From positions 1,867,730-1,931,729 of the forward strand of contig CAIIXF020000007.1 in NCBI GenBank assembly GCA_903813345.2: a stretch of DNA of 64,000 nt, given 5' to 3'. The notes under the pieces were generated by a model. The model ran no database searches and was not told where the DNA came from. It saw only the letters and a program-made list of their open reading frames with translations. Each line of letters begins with the position of its first letter. Position 1 is the first letter of the stretch. Origin of the DNA: Owenia fusiformis (lineage: Eukaryota; Annelida; Polychaeta; Sabellida; Oweniidae). The translations under genes were made by a program, and so were the position numbers. Below are positions 47,201 to 58,843 of this stretch, piece after piece.

Positions 47201-48794
47201 GGAGCATATAGTAAGTAGTTGAAAGCTAGTTGGAAGTAGGAGAAAAATGCTTTGATAGAATAAGAATAATAAGAATAAATAAAGAAAACCTACAAAAGCT
47301 ATAGGAGGCCCTTTCAGGAGGGCCTCCTAATAATAGGTTATATACTAGATATAGTAATCAAAACAAATAGTAACTGTCATATTTTGCACTACATTGCTCA
47401 AAGGCAATCACTGTCTGTATACTATTGAAATCTCTTTCAAAATGATGTTTTATAGTTTGTGGAAAAAAGCTAAATCTATTTAAACTAGCTTTAACTTTTA
47501 CTGACCATACACTATATCAATAAGGAGTTATCTTTATGTTAGTATAGTCCCTTAAAACACTTATTTTATTTTCTCTTCATCTATGATTTACTTTGCGCTT
47601 TCACTGAACATCTGGGATCTTTTTAGTTATTTTATTACTAGTATGTTTTTCAGATTTGTCCTTTCTTTTGCATTTTTGGGATCATTGTTTTTAGATCATC
47701 TACATTTTATTTTGGAAAAGTAACAAATTGGTTAAATTTCTTTACAAAGAGCCACTCTTAGTCTCCACTTCTACAATTGCTTCAATTCCCAATTGTACTC
47801 CACAGAGTAGCAAACAACAGAAAATGAATGGATAATGATAGCTGCATCCCAATGAACAAAATGTGATTACCTAAATCGAGGTTTCATCACTTTCATTAAT
47901 CTAAAATGAACTAGAAATTATTTTTCTATTTTCAAATTTCTTCCATGTGCATGTAATAAAAATTGGTTATGTCTTAGGCCCTAAGGATCTGAAACCTGCT
48001 GGTCAAAATGGAATTACGGACCAGTTGCAATGTTATTCTCCTATACCCAGTTAAAAAATCAACTGATCTGTATCAAAAATAACCTGATAATGACCAGCGG
48101 ACCGGCCCTTAGGGGCTACATTGTAATGTGCTGGGAGGTTTAGGCTACAGGGTTTATACCGAGGGAAATATGTGGGGGACCGTATTGGCATCATTGGTTT
48201 CAATGCATTGTACTTCTGCCTTAATTTCAAAGGCAATAAATTCTTTTTGAAGGGTTTTCTGAGATTCCAAAATTAAGAAATAATTGTACTTATTTGAGAA
48301 ATTGATTTTAAAGTTTTATAAATTGAATTTTCTTTATTTTATTAAATAATATTCTTTGGTTTTTGAAGATTTTTTTACAAAGCAAAACATTATTAATTTT
48401 TTCATTCTAAATACAATAACATGCATATTGGCATACTTTGTTTTAATATAAGATTGTTATAACTCCAAGTTTTGCAAGTCACATGACCAATTCTTAGAGA
48501 GTTGATTGGTTGAAACAGTTGATATCAGATATGACAATTTGAAATTAGAAATAAGCTGTTATTCCGGTGGGAAATTGTATCAACTCCATTTCCATAGTTT
48601 TAAAAAAGGATCTTGTAAATTGTTTCAAGGTATGATATTTCATATAAGATATCTCTAGGGTGAGACCAGTTGACATACAAAAAATCAAGTTTCATATAGC
48701 AATACTAAGTAAGATACAGACATCTAAACTTTCAAACCTTGATTTCTCAGTTCCGTAAAAATGTGAGATAGTACAAAGTTATTCTCATGCGACG
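44282..48794. mobile_element. 4.5-kb region bounded by inverted repeats
   Basis: Left blocks (TCGTCGCATGAGAATAACTT at 44282; ~160 bp at 44447-44608) recur inverted at 48402-48560 and 48768-48794. The stretch between blocks within each arm is divergent. The interior holds the GGTCA-rich array (45050-47340). It may be a decayed TIR transposon that acquired or gave rise to the array. No ORF of note. Confidence 0.5.
45050..47340 (+). repeat. Array of ~450-bp units rich in GGTCA half-sites
   Basis: Each unit has CTTTCGAAGGTCACTGAAGG, TCAGATTTGAACTCCTGAG-like and CTTGACCTTTGACCTTG-like blocks; unit starts fall near 45060, 45530, 45975, 46385 and 46835. The last unit ends in AAATTTCCCCCCAATTTC and a hairpin TAGGAGGCCCT / TTCAGG / AGGGCCTCCTA at 47302-47329. 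Divergent units indicate an old array. Confidence 0.75.
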
Positions 48795-49053
48795 ACATGA
48801 CAGCTATTGATACAAGACACAATGCATAGCGAACAAAATAGCACCCTTGAAACTTAAGCCTCAACAGACAAGATTTTAACAAAAGTTGCCTGACCTAAAC
48901 TGATTCTTGAGTTTTTTGGTCAGAGACCTACAGACCTAATTTGCATCAGTGTTTTTGACAATATGTAGTTGGTGTCACTATAGCCACCCTGCTTAAATGT
49001 AGAGGTGAGGTGGTTCTATAAAAGATTTTCCATCATCATTTCTAAAATAATAG

Positions 49054-49220
49054 CAGTGATCTCCCCAGCATTGAATCAAGTGGGCGCAGCACCCACCAGA
49101 GATTTTTGAAAATAGCCTTGCACCCACCCGAAAATTCATTTGTACCCACCCACTTGAAAATCCATTTGCAGCCACTTGAATTTTGCACCCACTTGAGAAA
49201 AAATCCTTGGGAGATCACTG
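49054..49220. mobile_element. TIR element CAGTGATCTCCC, 167 bp
   Basis: Perfect 12-bp TIRs CAGTGATCTCCC and GGGAGATCACTG. The interior repeats CACCCACTTGAAAAT. Related to the fragment at 25216. TSD unclear. Confidence 0.55.
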
Positions 49221-49312
49221 AATATATTTTTAAAATTAGAGCTTTGCATATCAGAAACATATTTAATTAAAACTCAATCTTGATATGTTCAAAGCATTTT
49301 CATATTTTTCAG

Positions 49313-49347
49313 GAAAAACAGACAAGCATAGACCACCTCCTTTAGAT
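49313..49347 (+). CDS. Candidate 35-nt internal exon of the host gene
   Basis: The acceptor CATATTTTTCAG and donor GAT|GTAAGTAT are both strong. Of the three frames only phase 1 is open, reading KTDKHRPPPLD after a split GGA glycine codon; that is the phase left by the exon at 40637-40697. It ends in phase 0. The gene is unrecognised. Confidence 0.45.
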
Positions 49348-49427
49348 GTAAGTATCATAATTATACATTTGGACTCATTGATGTCAATATATATCAAATC
49401 AGTAGTTGGTTATAAGGAAGATATGTG

Positions 49428-49612
49428 TACAGTAAAACCTGTCTTCATGAACACCTCTCTCTAGTGAACACATGTGTTTAGTAAACACCACTTTAAGACA
49501 TATTTTACATTGACTCCTGTAAATTCTCCTCCTCTCTGTAATGAACACATACATAAAGTGAACACATTTTTGTGGCTCCATAGGTGTTCACTGTATCACG
49601 GTCTCACTGTAT
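49428..49612. mobile_element. Tc1/mariner-type MITE (CAGTAAAACCTG family), copy 5
   Basis: Left end TACAGTAAAACCTGTC, right end GGTCTCACTGTA. The interior repeats AGTGAACACA. Same subfamily as the copy at 11952. Confidence 0.6.
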
Positions 49613-50897
49613 TTGCATTCAATGGGACATTATAGTGAATGATTCAGCATATAAATAGTCCATGTAGCTTCATATCAAGTTCAATGTCAACATTCTTAGA
49701 TCAGTGAATTTGTTGCAAGATATAAGTTAAATTAAAATTTCCGTTAGCAGTTTAAAATGATCAGTCCAATCAGTCTTAAATCAGTTTTAAAGATATAGTT
49801 CAGAAATATGTTAAGTATCATAGTGTGTTTTCTTTGTTCAAGTTTTAATTAAATTGATTAATGAATCAAAATGCTGGCTTACTCTTGATCAGATAATGAA
49901 TGTAGGTAATGAATATGTAGCTACGAATCAATAATTGCCTAAGAGAGCAATATATTTGTAAATCTAGGGATAAACACCATTGTAGTATCTTATAGCATCT
50001 ACTTTCACTATTGCATCTGTTATATATACACTTAACATATTGTCTGGTTGAGAATGACACAATGAAACATTCTTTCTCCCCAGGATTTGATCTGAACAGG
50101 TTTTTTTCAATATACAGTAGACAGTATTGTACTGATAATATTAAGGTATAAATATAATACAAGGAAACAAATAGAAAGTATAAGTCTACTTAGGTGGAGG
50201 TTAGTGCTTTGTACTCCATATAGTAAGATGCATATTGAATATTCAGTTTCACTGAACTCATTATTTATTATTTTGCCCACATCATATTTTGACCCCCTAC
50301 CCCAACTGCCATCTGCATAATTTCCCATCCCCTTGTCAGCTTCCTGTGTTTATTTCTTGCTCTCCTCTGGCCATGCTCCTGATTCTTGTATTTAAATGCA
50401 CTTAATAATTCTGGGTCTCATAAAGTATGTGTCTGTGTCCATTGACTCAGTGCAAGGCAACCCTTTCAGCCTGGCATCAAGTGTCTGGTCACACATATCA
50501 TCTGTTTCCTTACTTGGTAGTGTATAGGGGCACACAAGAGCCTGATGTAATACTAGTGCAGGCTACACTTTATCACAGGTTATCATAGAAACGGTTGTTG
50601 ATCTGAGATGTTTGCTTTTTCTGCATCAGCTGCTAATGAATTATTCAACACCTAACCTGGAAAGAAAATGTCACAGTGGTTTCTATATGAATAAATAAAC
50701 AGTTGCAAAGGTAATTATTTGCTACAACACTTCAAATAATAACTACCAGTCGTTTCCATAAGTATGCTTCAATCTTTGTCTGGGTTCAACCATTTATGAC
50801 CCTCCCACTACACAGCTCCCCACCTCTGTAGTGAAGTAGATAATAGGGATCCGAGACTATTTTAAGAGGACACGTTTGAAGCTTGATAAAGCAAGAT

Positions 50898-51092
50898 CAT
50901 GGGCGTAGCGCTATTTTTCTAAGTAGTACGCCACCACCACAGGAACAAGAGTTGAGTGAATCAAAAAACAATCATTTGGGGGGTCTGGGGGTTCTCCCCC
51001 ATGAAAATTTTGAAATTTGGTTGTATTTGGAGCGAATTTGCAACCATCTGGTACCCCTGTGCGTACCCAGCGTACCGGGCGCTACGCCCATG
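50898..51092. mobile_element. TIR element CATGGGCGTAGCGC, 5-bp TSD
   Basis: TIRs CATGGGCGTAGCGC and GCGCTACGCCCATG; AAGAT flanks both ends (50893-50897, 51093-51097). 195 bp, locally GC-rich, no coding capacity. Confidence 0.65.
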
Positions 51093-51399
51093 AAGATGAC
51101 AAAACTCCCGAATGTTCCTAAAATTTGGCCAGGTCGCTACTTTGTTACCAGGCAAAATGGGAGTAACAAGCCTGACATGTATCTCAGTTTTTGGTTTGGG
51201 GGTTAAAAGTATGCAATGGTTGAAGAGGAATATCTTGGTAGAAATCTTCTATGTGTTACACTGTACTCTTTGAGTACCTTCAATTATGAATCATTGCATA
51301 GTAGACACTTTCGGCTCAGATGGGTTGTTCACCAGTAATAATCTATATAGTACTGATATAGGACTGGTGAAATTGATTAGGGCCTGCTTACATAGCACT

Positions 51400-51550
51400 G
51401 AGAGTAATATATTGTCTCATAGCTCTGTTTCATTGTATCGTCTCAATGTACTAACTGCCTCAGTGTATTACTTCAATAAACTAACTGTTTCAATGTATTA
51501 TCTCATTGTATTACCTCATTATTAACGTATTGCCTCATTATATTGCCTCA
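51400..51550. repeat. Degenerate TGTATTRYCTCAT tandem repeat
   Basis: About ten loose copies of a 13-20 bp TTGTATTACCTCAT-type unit. It resembles the CTGTATTGTCTCACTATATT variant inside the minisatellite at 61480. Confidence 0.5.
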
Positions 51551-52033
51551 TTGAAGTTTGAACTTGTTAATTCATGTCAGATTATCAGACTTTGATGGAC
51601 ATCCCAACATTATTTGGTTAGAAGAAGTAATGTATAATGACTACTTCTTTGGGATGTGATATATTAAGGGTTAAGAGAGATATTTTGTATCAGGCAATCC
51701 ATACATATTTCAAGACATATCAGTCAATATTGCCAAACAGATTATACTCAGAAACATGAATCTTAAAAATGGTCAATATTTATATTGGTAGGTTGTGTAT
51801 AGAGTGTAATACCCGCTCCTTTACTATAAATTCTATAAATGCAATATTTACATTTGGAGTGTTTCAAGATTTATTAGATGTTCTTGAGAGTTGAGATTTT
51901 TAACAACTTTTTTTAACAACTTGGTCTTCTAAAGCTAGAACTTGTACTGTCCAGATCATTACATGGTACTGCGTGGTGAAATATTTAATAATACAATACA
52001 AAAAATGGATTATTAGCATAGAAAGGCCTAAAA

Positions 52034-53284
52034 ATGATGATGAATAATATTCCGAAGCCAGAAAGGGTGGATTTCTCCAACAATTTGGAGAAACACTGGT
52101 TAAATTTCAGGAGTGAATTTGAGTTCTATCTAGATGCCCTTGGTGAAATCACAGACAAACAGAAGATAGGACTACTCGTTACCTGTGCTGGGCCCAAAGC
52201 CAGTCAACTGTTTAAGACATTCAAATTTGAAAAAGACGAAGACTCTACAAATTATAAAGTTGTACTTCAACAATTTGACGCATACTGCATCCCAAAGCAG
52301 AATGAAACCTATGAACGTTATGTATTTCGGATTAGATTACAGAAAAATGGAGAATCCTTTGAAGAATTCCTGTCAGATTTGAAGGTGAAAATCACCACAT
52401 GCAAATATGGGACACTGGAAGATTCTATCTTACGTGATCAGTTAGTAATCGGAGTCAACGATGACACGCTCCGAGAACGCCTATTAAGGCAAGATGATTT
52501 GACATTGACAAACTGTGAGAAAATTTGCAGAGCTGCAGAGCAAACCGTTGAAAGAATGAAGACATTTAAAAATGTTGAGACTACTGCGTCTGCGGACATC
52601 AACAACGTGACAACTACCCCAAGGATGATAACAGACTGTTCACAATGTGGATATGATCATGCTATCCGTAAATGTCCAGCATACGGAAAAACGTGCAACA
52701 AATGCGGCAAGCGGAACCACTACTCATCTAAGTGCCACATCACGAAAGGTGCGCGACCCAAGGAGTATGGACGAAAAAAGCGACAATCAGGCCGCAGAAA
52801 ACAGGTGAATATTGTAAATGATGAAAATGAAACCGATAGCAGTGACTGTGAGTATTACATAAATTTTGTAAATGAACAACCTGAAGAACAGTACTCAGAA
52901 ATCAGTGACAATCAACCATCACATGAGATCAATGTTGTAAATGATGACAAATGGGTAGCTCCTTTGGTGGTCAATGGTGTTCTTATACCATTTAGACTAG
53001 ATACAGGGGCCAATGCAAACATAATAAACCAAAGTGACTTGAAACAATTAAAATGCCCCCCTAGCATATTCAACAGAAATACGAAATTGTATGATTACAA
53101 CAAACAGCCTATTGAAACATGTGGGGCGTGTGTATTACAGGTTCAAGTAAAAGGCAAGTGTCACAGGGTCCACTTTGTAATTGTAAAAAATGGAATTTCG
53201 TTGCTTTGTGATAAAACATGTGACAAATTGGGCCTTGTAAAGCGTGTCTGGGTTGTCAATAACAATAGACCTGTTAAAGAGTAA
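52034..53284 (+). CDS. Ty3/gypsy gag-protease ORF
   Basis: 416 residues. Residues ~10-175 look like a retrotransposon gag (capsid-like) domain. Two zinc knuckles follow: a variant C-x2-C-x3-H-x4-C at 202-214 and a canonical C-x2-C-x4-H-x4-C at 221-234. A basic stretch (241-256) follows, then an aspartic protease with DTGA at 323-326. These would assemble particles, bind RNA and process the polyprotein. The frame ends in TAA at 53282; the pol ORF resumes in the same frame 22 bases later. The first ATG follows in-frame sequence without an earlier ATG. No LTR or primer-binding site was identified upstream. Confidence 0.85.
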   Translation: MMMNNIPKPERVDFSNNLEKHWLNFRSEFEFYLDALGEITDKQKIGLLVTCAGPKASQLFKTFKFEKDEDSTNYKVVLQQFDAYCIPKQNETYERYVFRIRLQKNGESFEEFLSDLKVKITTCKYGTLEDSILRDQLVIGVNDDTLRERLLRQDDLTLTNCEKICRAAEQTVERMKTFKNVETTASADINNVTTTPRMITDCSQCGYDHAIRKCPAYGKTCNKCGKRNHYSSKCHITKGARPKEYGRKKRQSGRRKQVNIVNDENETDSSDCEYYINFVNEQPEEQYSEISDNQPSHEINVVNDDKWVAPLVVNGVLIPFRLDTGANANIINQSDLKQLKCPPSIFNRNTKLYDYNKQPIETCGACVLQVQVKGKCHRVHFVIVKNGISLLCDKTCDKLGLVKRVWVVNNNRPVKE

Positions 53285-53305
53285 GTAAGTAAGTTAAAAA
53301 GTAAC

Positions 53306-54991
53306 ATGCATCACAATAGCAAATCACCTGCCACAAGGGTGGATAAATTGATAAATGATTATCCAAGTGCATTCAATTCAATTAGCAAGTTTGAGTCTAT
53401 GCCTTTCACATACAAGATATCTTTGGAAGAAAATGCACAACCAGTTATTCATGCCCCAAGGCATGTATCAGTGCCTATGAGAGGTAAAGTGCACAGTGAA
53501 CTTTCAAGACTTGAAACATTAGGCATCATAAGAAAGATTAATGACCCTACTGATTGGGTTAATAGCATGGTAGTTGTAAAGAAATCAAATGGTGATGTAA
53601 GATTATGTGTAGATCCTACAGATTTGAATAGGTCAATCAAAAGGGAACATTACCCAATACCAAAAAAGGATTTGATTATTAGTGAGATGAAAAATGCAAA
53701 GGTGTTTAGTAAGTTGGATGCTTCAAGTGTTTTTTTTCAAATTAAACTCCACCCTGAAAGTCAACCCCTCACAACCTTTAATAGTCCCTGGGGCAGGTAC
53801 TGTTACCAACGTCTCCCACAAGGTATATCTAGTAGCCCAGAGGTGTTCCATAAGGCAATGGAACAGGTAGTTGATGGTCTAGACGGTGTACGAGTATATA
53901 TCGATGATCTGATAATCTGGGGAGAAAATGCAACTGAGCATGACATGCGCTTAAAAATGGTCATGGAAAGGCTGGTCAAATTCAATGTCAAGTTAAATAA
54001 AGGAAAATGTCAAATTGGTGAATCAGAAATTACCTTTTTGGGAGAGAAACTAACTCAAAATGGAGTTCAACTTGATGAAGGTAGGATAGATACAATCACT
54101 AATTTAGAGAGTCCAAAAGACAAAACTGGACTTCAAAGGATATTTGGGGTGATTAATTACGCTGGAAAATTCATCCCTAATTTGTCTGCAAGAACTACTC
54201 ACATGAGGAAGCTTTTAGAATCTCAAGTTATCTGGAAATGGGAAAGCAATCATGAGCAAGAGTTCCAAGACATAAAAAAGGTCATAAGTTCATCCTCAGT
54301 GTTAGCCTATTTTGACCCTCTAAGGAAAACAAGAGTTTCAACAGATTCCAGTAAGGACTCACTAGGGATGGTTCTTATGCAACAGCATGGTACTGATTGG
54401 AAGCCAGTGGCTTATGGTAGCAAATCCCTTACAGAATGTCAAAAAAGATGGGCCCAGATAGAAAAAGAATGTTTGGGATTAGTTGAAGGGTGCAACAAAT
54501 TTCATGAATACGTATATGGGATGGATAAAATTGAACTTGAAACAGACCATAAGCCCTTGATACCAATATCCCAGAAAAATTTGAATGACATGACCCCAAG
54601 GTTACAAAGGTTGTTCATGAAACTGCAGAAATATGATTATACAATGATATACACCCCTGGAAAAAACTTGGTACTAGCAGACGCCCTCAGTAGAGCAAGT
54701 TTCAGAACAAAAAGATCAGAACCAAGAATTTCAAAACTAGATATCCAGGTAGAAAATCAAGTGAACATGATATTTAGTGAAATACCTGTCTCAGAGAACA
54801 TTATGAGAAAAATCCAAATAGAAACAAAGAAAGACCCCATATTATCCAAGATTATTGACTATGTAAGAAATGGTTGGGAAAAGGGGTCAGAGAAAATATA
54901 CTCCCAAATGAAACATGAAATTACTGTAGTGGATGATATTCTTTTGAAAGGGCATTATTCACCACCTGTAACTATTGTTACACTTTTGTAA
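53306..54991 (+). CDS. Ty3/gypsy (Mag-like) reverse transcriptase-RNase H ORF, integrase missing
   Basis: 561 residues in the same frame as gag-pro. RT catalytic segments are LDAS (137-140) and YIDD (198-201), with thumb GVINYAGKFIPNLS (281-294). RNase H residues D347, E386, D414 and D459 are in the expected pattern (STDSSK, IEKE, TDHKP, ADALSR). Usually invariant neighbours are altered: SVFFQ for SGYWQ and LPQGI for LPFGI. After ~100 linker residues the frame reaches VVDDILLKG, where an integrase N-terminal domain would begin, then stops. Pol proteins of this family normally run several hundred residues further. No LTR follows; AATAAAATC lies ~125 bp downstream. Confidence 0.85.
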   Translation: MHHNSKSPATRVDKLINDYPSAFNSISKFESMPFTYKISLEENAQPVIHAPRHVSVPMRGKVHSELSRLETLGIIRKINDPTDWVNSMVVVKKSNGDVRLCVDPTDLNRSIKREHYPIPKKDLIISEMKNAKVFSKLDASSVFFQIKLHPESQPLTTFNSPWGRYCYQRLPQGISSSPEVFHKAMEQVVDGLDGVRVYIDDLIIWGENATEHDMRLKMVMERLVKFNVKLNKGKCQIGESEITFLGEKLTQNGVQLDEGRIDTITNLESPKDKTGLQRIFGVINYAGKFIPNLSARTTHMRKLLESQVIWKWESNHEQEFQDIKKVISSSSVLAYFDPLRKTRVSTDSSKDSLGMVLMQQHGTDWKPVAYGSKSLTECQKRWAQIEKECLGLVEGCNKFHEYVYGMDKIELETDHKPLIPISQKNLNDMTPRLQRLFMKLQKYDYTMIYTPGKNLVLADALSRASFRTKRSEPRISKLDIQVENQVNMIFSEIPVSENIMRKIQIETKKDPILSKIIDYVRNGWEKGSEKIYSQMKHEITVVDDILLKGHYSPPVTIVTLL

Positions 54992-55225
54992 TTACAACTG
55001 AATAATGTCATTTTCATATCATGCTTCAATTTATATTCTTAAATGGGGGAAATCCTGATCAATCACCTGTATCATTTCCTTATGGTCTTTGTTACTCAAT
55101 AATTTTATTTTCCAATAAAATCTGATTAACAGATTCATAGTTTCATTTTATATTTTCAGCTAAAAGTTTGATTTTATGATTTGTTCCTTTCTCCTTCATC
55201 TCTTTTCTCTGTGACATGATATGTG

Positions 55226-55593
55226 TACCCTTTGCATTCGTTCAACTTCACTTCTTAAAAGAGAGCTTCGTCTTCACTCTTTCAAACTAAAATAAACCTG
55301 TGAACTCACCGCGCCAATCAGTGCTCGTCGGCCAAATTTGACCGACGTTCTATATATGGTCATTCCTTCTGACGTCATCGTTAAGCCCGGAATTGACCAA
55401 TGACAATTCAGAATTTATTTTGGCGCGTGTTTCTTCAAGCTCGCTGATTGGTGGAAGAAAGGTCAGCGCGTAGGACAGAAGTGATTTATTACCTGAACTG
55501 TCACCGGCACCCGTCGTGGAGGCGGGGCTACTAAACTGTAATATGGTTTCTACTAGGCAGAGTGTAGTTTAACTAGACTCTGCACGCAGGGTA
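55226..55593. mobile_element. TACCCT element copy 1, 9-bp TSD
   Basis: Starts TACCCTTTGCATTCG, ends CTCTGCACGCAGGGTA. TGATATGTG flanks both sides exactly (55217-55225, 55594-55602). Interior: near-palindrome CGTCGGCCAAATTTGACCGA then CG, a TATATATGG box and TGACGTCA. 368 bp, non-coding, relatively GC-rich. Confidence 0.75.
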
Positions 55594-55678
55594 TGATATG
55601 TGGTATCTTATAACTAGAGTAATTAATGTGCCTATATTGATTTTCCCTGCTAATTTTGGTTATTTTATTCTGGTAGAA

Positions 55679-56640
55679 TGGATGACGAGTTAAAAACTAG
55701 GACAGTCAACTCATATGGGAATAGACATTTGGCCAGAATAGTTAACATACGATACGAAATGAGCAAATTGGAAATTTTATTTTATCATTTATTTTTATTT
55801 TATGTTAGTCTGCAATGACACATAAAAAGAAAATGAAAATGTGACATTCTGATGAATCATAAGTGTGAGCTCAGTCCCTTATACAAGCCTGAAAACGACC
55901 AAGATTTTGTCAAGCTTGTAACTGAGTTACTTTATAAAAAGATTCAAATCTGAGCAGTCTTGCAAGTTTGTTTGTAGCACTGAGCTGGCCAAGACCAAGT
56001 CCACGTTTGTACATTTATACAGATCTACAACCCGTACCCAGGAACTCATATACTCTCAGAGATCCCTTATTCTCCCATGACTGATAAATGCATTAGTTTG
56101 ACTTCATCTCAAAAAGACATTTTGACATTGCAGTCTATCAGCTTTCTTTCTAGATCATACTGTTAGTTCCATGAGGGAACATTGTGATCAGTAACAGAAT
56201 GTAAAAAGGGGGTTACATGTCTGTACAGATACTTTTTCACTACAAGCCTCTAGGTTCAAGCTAGTTTGTAAATAAGGTAATTGAGTATTTTACAATAATT
56301 TTCCCCAATTTGGTTTAAAATTCAGAGTTCAGACCAAAGTTGTTTGGATGTAACACACATCAGTAGTACTCTCTGTATAGCAATAGAGAGAGTCTGACAG
56401 ACCAAAATACTTAGAGATTGTGTCCCTGTTAGTCAAAGGTATTTGGCAGTTCAAAATGTTTAAAATAATTTAGCTATTTACTCACCTACTTACATGTATT
56501 GTTATCAAGGTGTTGTTTATCTTTGTCAAGGATTGGCTATAAATATATTTTGTAGAAGGGCTTATCAAAGTCATTTCTCAATTTGGTCATCAATCAGTCA
56601 TAATAAACATTTTTATGTCACCGCCAAAAAGTCTGTAACA
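55679..56640. other. Non-coding stretch
   Basis: A 46-codon frame from 55679 has no support. Nothing else seen. Confidence 0.35.
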
Positions 56641-56689
56641 AATTCTTTATACACCTTCCAATAACTTAACAACTTTAATTTTTTTTCAA

Positions 56690-57260
56690 AATCATCTCGA
56701 AGTTTTCAGAAGTTCAAAGCTGATTTAGGATTTGGGATTTGACCTTCAATGACCTTATAGAAGGTCCAAAAGTTAAAAAAGGTCAAAAGGGTCTTTTTTC
56801 AACTTGCTTCAAATTGATTACATTTTTTTTTCAAAATCATCTACGAGTTCTCAGAAGTTTAAACCTGACTATGTATTTGAGATTTGCAATGGCCTTCTCA
56901 AGGTTAAAAAAGGTCAAAAATGTATTTTTTCAACTTGCTTCAAATTGACCATTTTTTTACTAAATCAACTACAATTTCTCAGAAATTCAAATCTGACTTT
57001 AGATTTGAGATTTGAACTTCAATGACCTTATCAGGTTAAAAAAACGTCAGGAAGGCCTTTAGATTAAAAAAGGTCAAAGGTCTTTTTTCAACTTGCTTCA
57101 AATTGATTAAATGTTTTCTTCAAAATCATCTACAAGTACTCAGAAATTCAAATCTGACTTTAGATTTGAGATTTGACCTGGTAAAAAAGGTCTAGAAGGT
57201 CTGAAGGTTATAGAAGGTCAAAAAGGTTATTTTTCAATGTGCTTCAAATTGATTAAATTT
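56690..57260 (-). repeat. GGTCA-rich dispersed repeat, opposite orientation
   Basis: Four ~120-bp units with TTCAACTTGCTTCAAATTGA and TCTGACTTTAGATTTGAGA, the reverse of blocks in the array at 45050-47340 (GAAGCAAGTTGAAA, GGTCAGATTTG). Confidence 0.65.
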
Positions 57261-58188
57261 TCTAGGTGGTGGTGACATTTTGCCTTGTTTATGTCATTGC
57301 TTTTTTATTTACCAATATATCTAATTATGTTCAATCCAAATAATTAGTTTTAGATCACTTCAAATTGTTTTATGGATTCTTTTTTTTAATTTATAACTTT
57401 ATTTATTAATTTTACAACTAAACTTAACATTTATATAATGGTATTTAGAAATGCCTTGTTCAAGGAGAAGATCCAACGAACCTCTCAAATTTTAAGATTT
57501 TTGATCGTGTGTGAGGATTGGTCTCTTACTGGTTTCATTAGTAAAATGCACGTTTTGAGAGTTGCTATTGGTTTAAACCATTCTTTTTATTTCTCTTGTA
57601 TGGTATTATCATTTGTTATTGATGTGATATGTCACCATCATCATCATACCTCTGTTGACCTTGATAGCTTTTCGGGTGGCTAGGATTACTGACAGCTAAC
57701 ATTGAATAAATGAGCATGATTCTTTTGGGATTTACATAAAAAGTATGTTATCAATGTCAAATATTTCTAAGGATTCTATTGAAAACACGAGGTCGCTTCT
57801 CTTTATATGACTTTTTCTCTTGGTCTCTCTATCATTAAATACATTTTTTGAGATTCTTCTAGGGGTATCAGATTGAAATTAAGATGAGATTGAAATTTAC
57901 CATTTTTGGACAGGATGGTAGGGATGGGACATAAACCATAAAGCATTCAATATATAGGCATATCGATTGATTTTTGTATGATGCATTTTTCTTTCATGGA
58001 ATAACTTAATTAATGCAGATGACGTTTATGGGAACATTATCTAAGAGTGAATTTCAAAAAACAAATAAAATACATGAATCAAATATCATATTTAGCACGT
58101 ATTTGGTTAGCTTGAAAGCTTAAGATATCTTGTATGTAGTACTTGTATATCCCAATTACTCAGATGCGAGTTGGTAGTTACCAGTTTC

Positions 58189-58201
58189 GCCACCAGGTGG
58201 C
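58189..58201. promoter_or_regulatory. CTCF-like motif
   Basis: GCCACCAGGTGGC fits the CTCF core CCASYAGRKGGC. A single short match, so chance is possible. Confidence 0.2.
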
Positions 58202-58843
58202 TGATTCGGGGGAAATAACATGGCAGGGTATTACAAAATTCCCTTAAACTTGAATATTCATCAGTTTTAGTGGTTCACTTTTCATATTATCCTAATGTAT
58301 CTGATAGTTATACAAATCAAAATATGTCCAGTAAAAGAAAATATTATCTGCCCAACACAAGAAAAGATATTTCCATTTTTGTGATTTTACAACATGAGGG
58401 CTATGGGGAATCTCCCCGACCTAGAAGTCACATTTTCAAAGAAAATTAAATTTTCAAAGTTGGTAAACTTTTAAATGACGTAAATCAAGATTATTTCTAC
58501 TCGCATCTAGGCTATTATAGACCAAAATCTTTGGAAATCTGGACTTGTCCCATTAGATTAGGTCCTGTATTGAGACCAAAGTTAAAGATAGACAGTATTG
58601 CCAAACCATGACAATCCCACATTTAACCTATGAAGGTTACATTAGAGACATATTTGTGCTGAAAAAAAACTTGATTGGTTGTCATCGTGACTCCGTATTT
58701 TCATTAATTGAAAAATATTACCTTTTCCTGCTTCTTACTTAAAATGAACAAACCATCAATCTGTCTGGCTGCAATTCTCTGGTTTTTCATTTGAAGAGCT
58801 ATCATAGATTAGGATCGCTTTCAAAGCTGATACAACTTATATG

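Noticed and set aside
50450-50585. Acceptor-like GACTCAG followed by a ~45-codon open frame
   Set aside because: No donor at the end of the frame, and it does not join the candidate exons sensibly.
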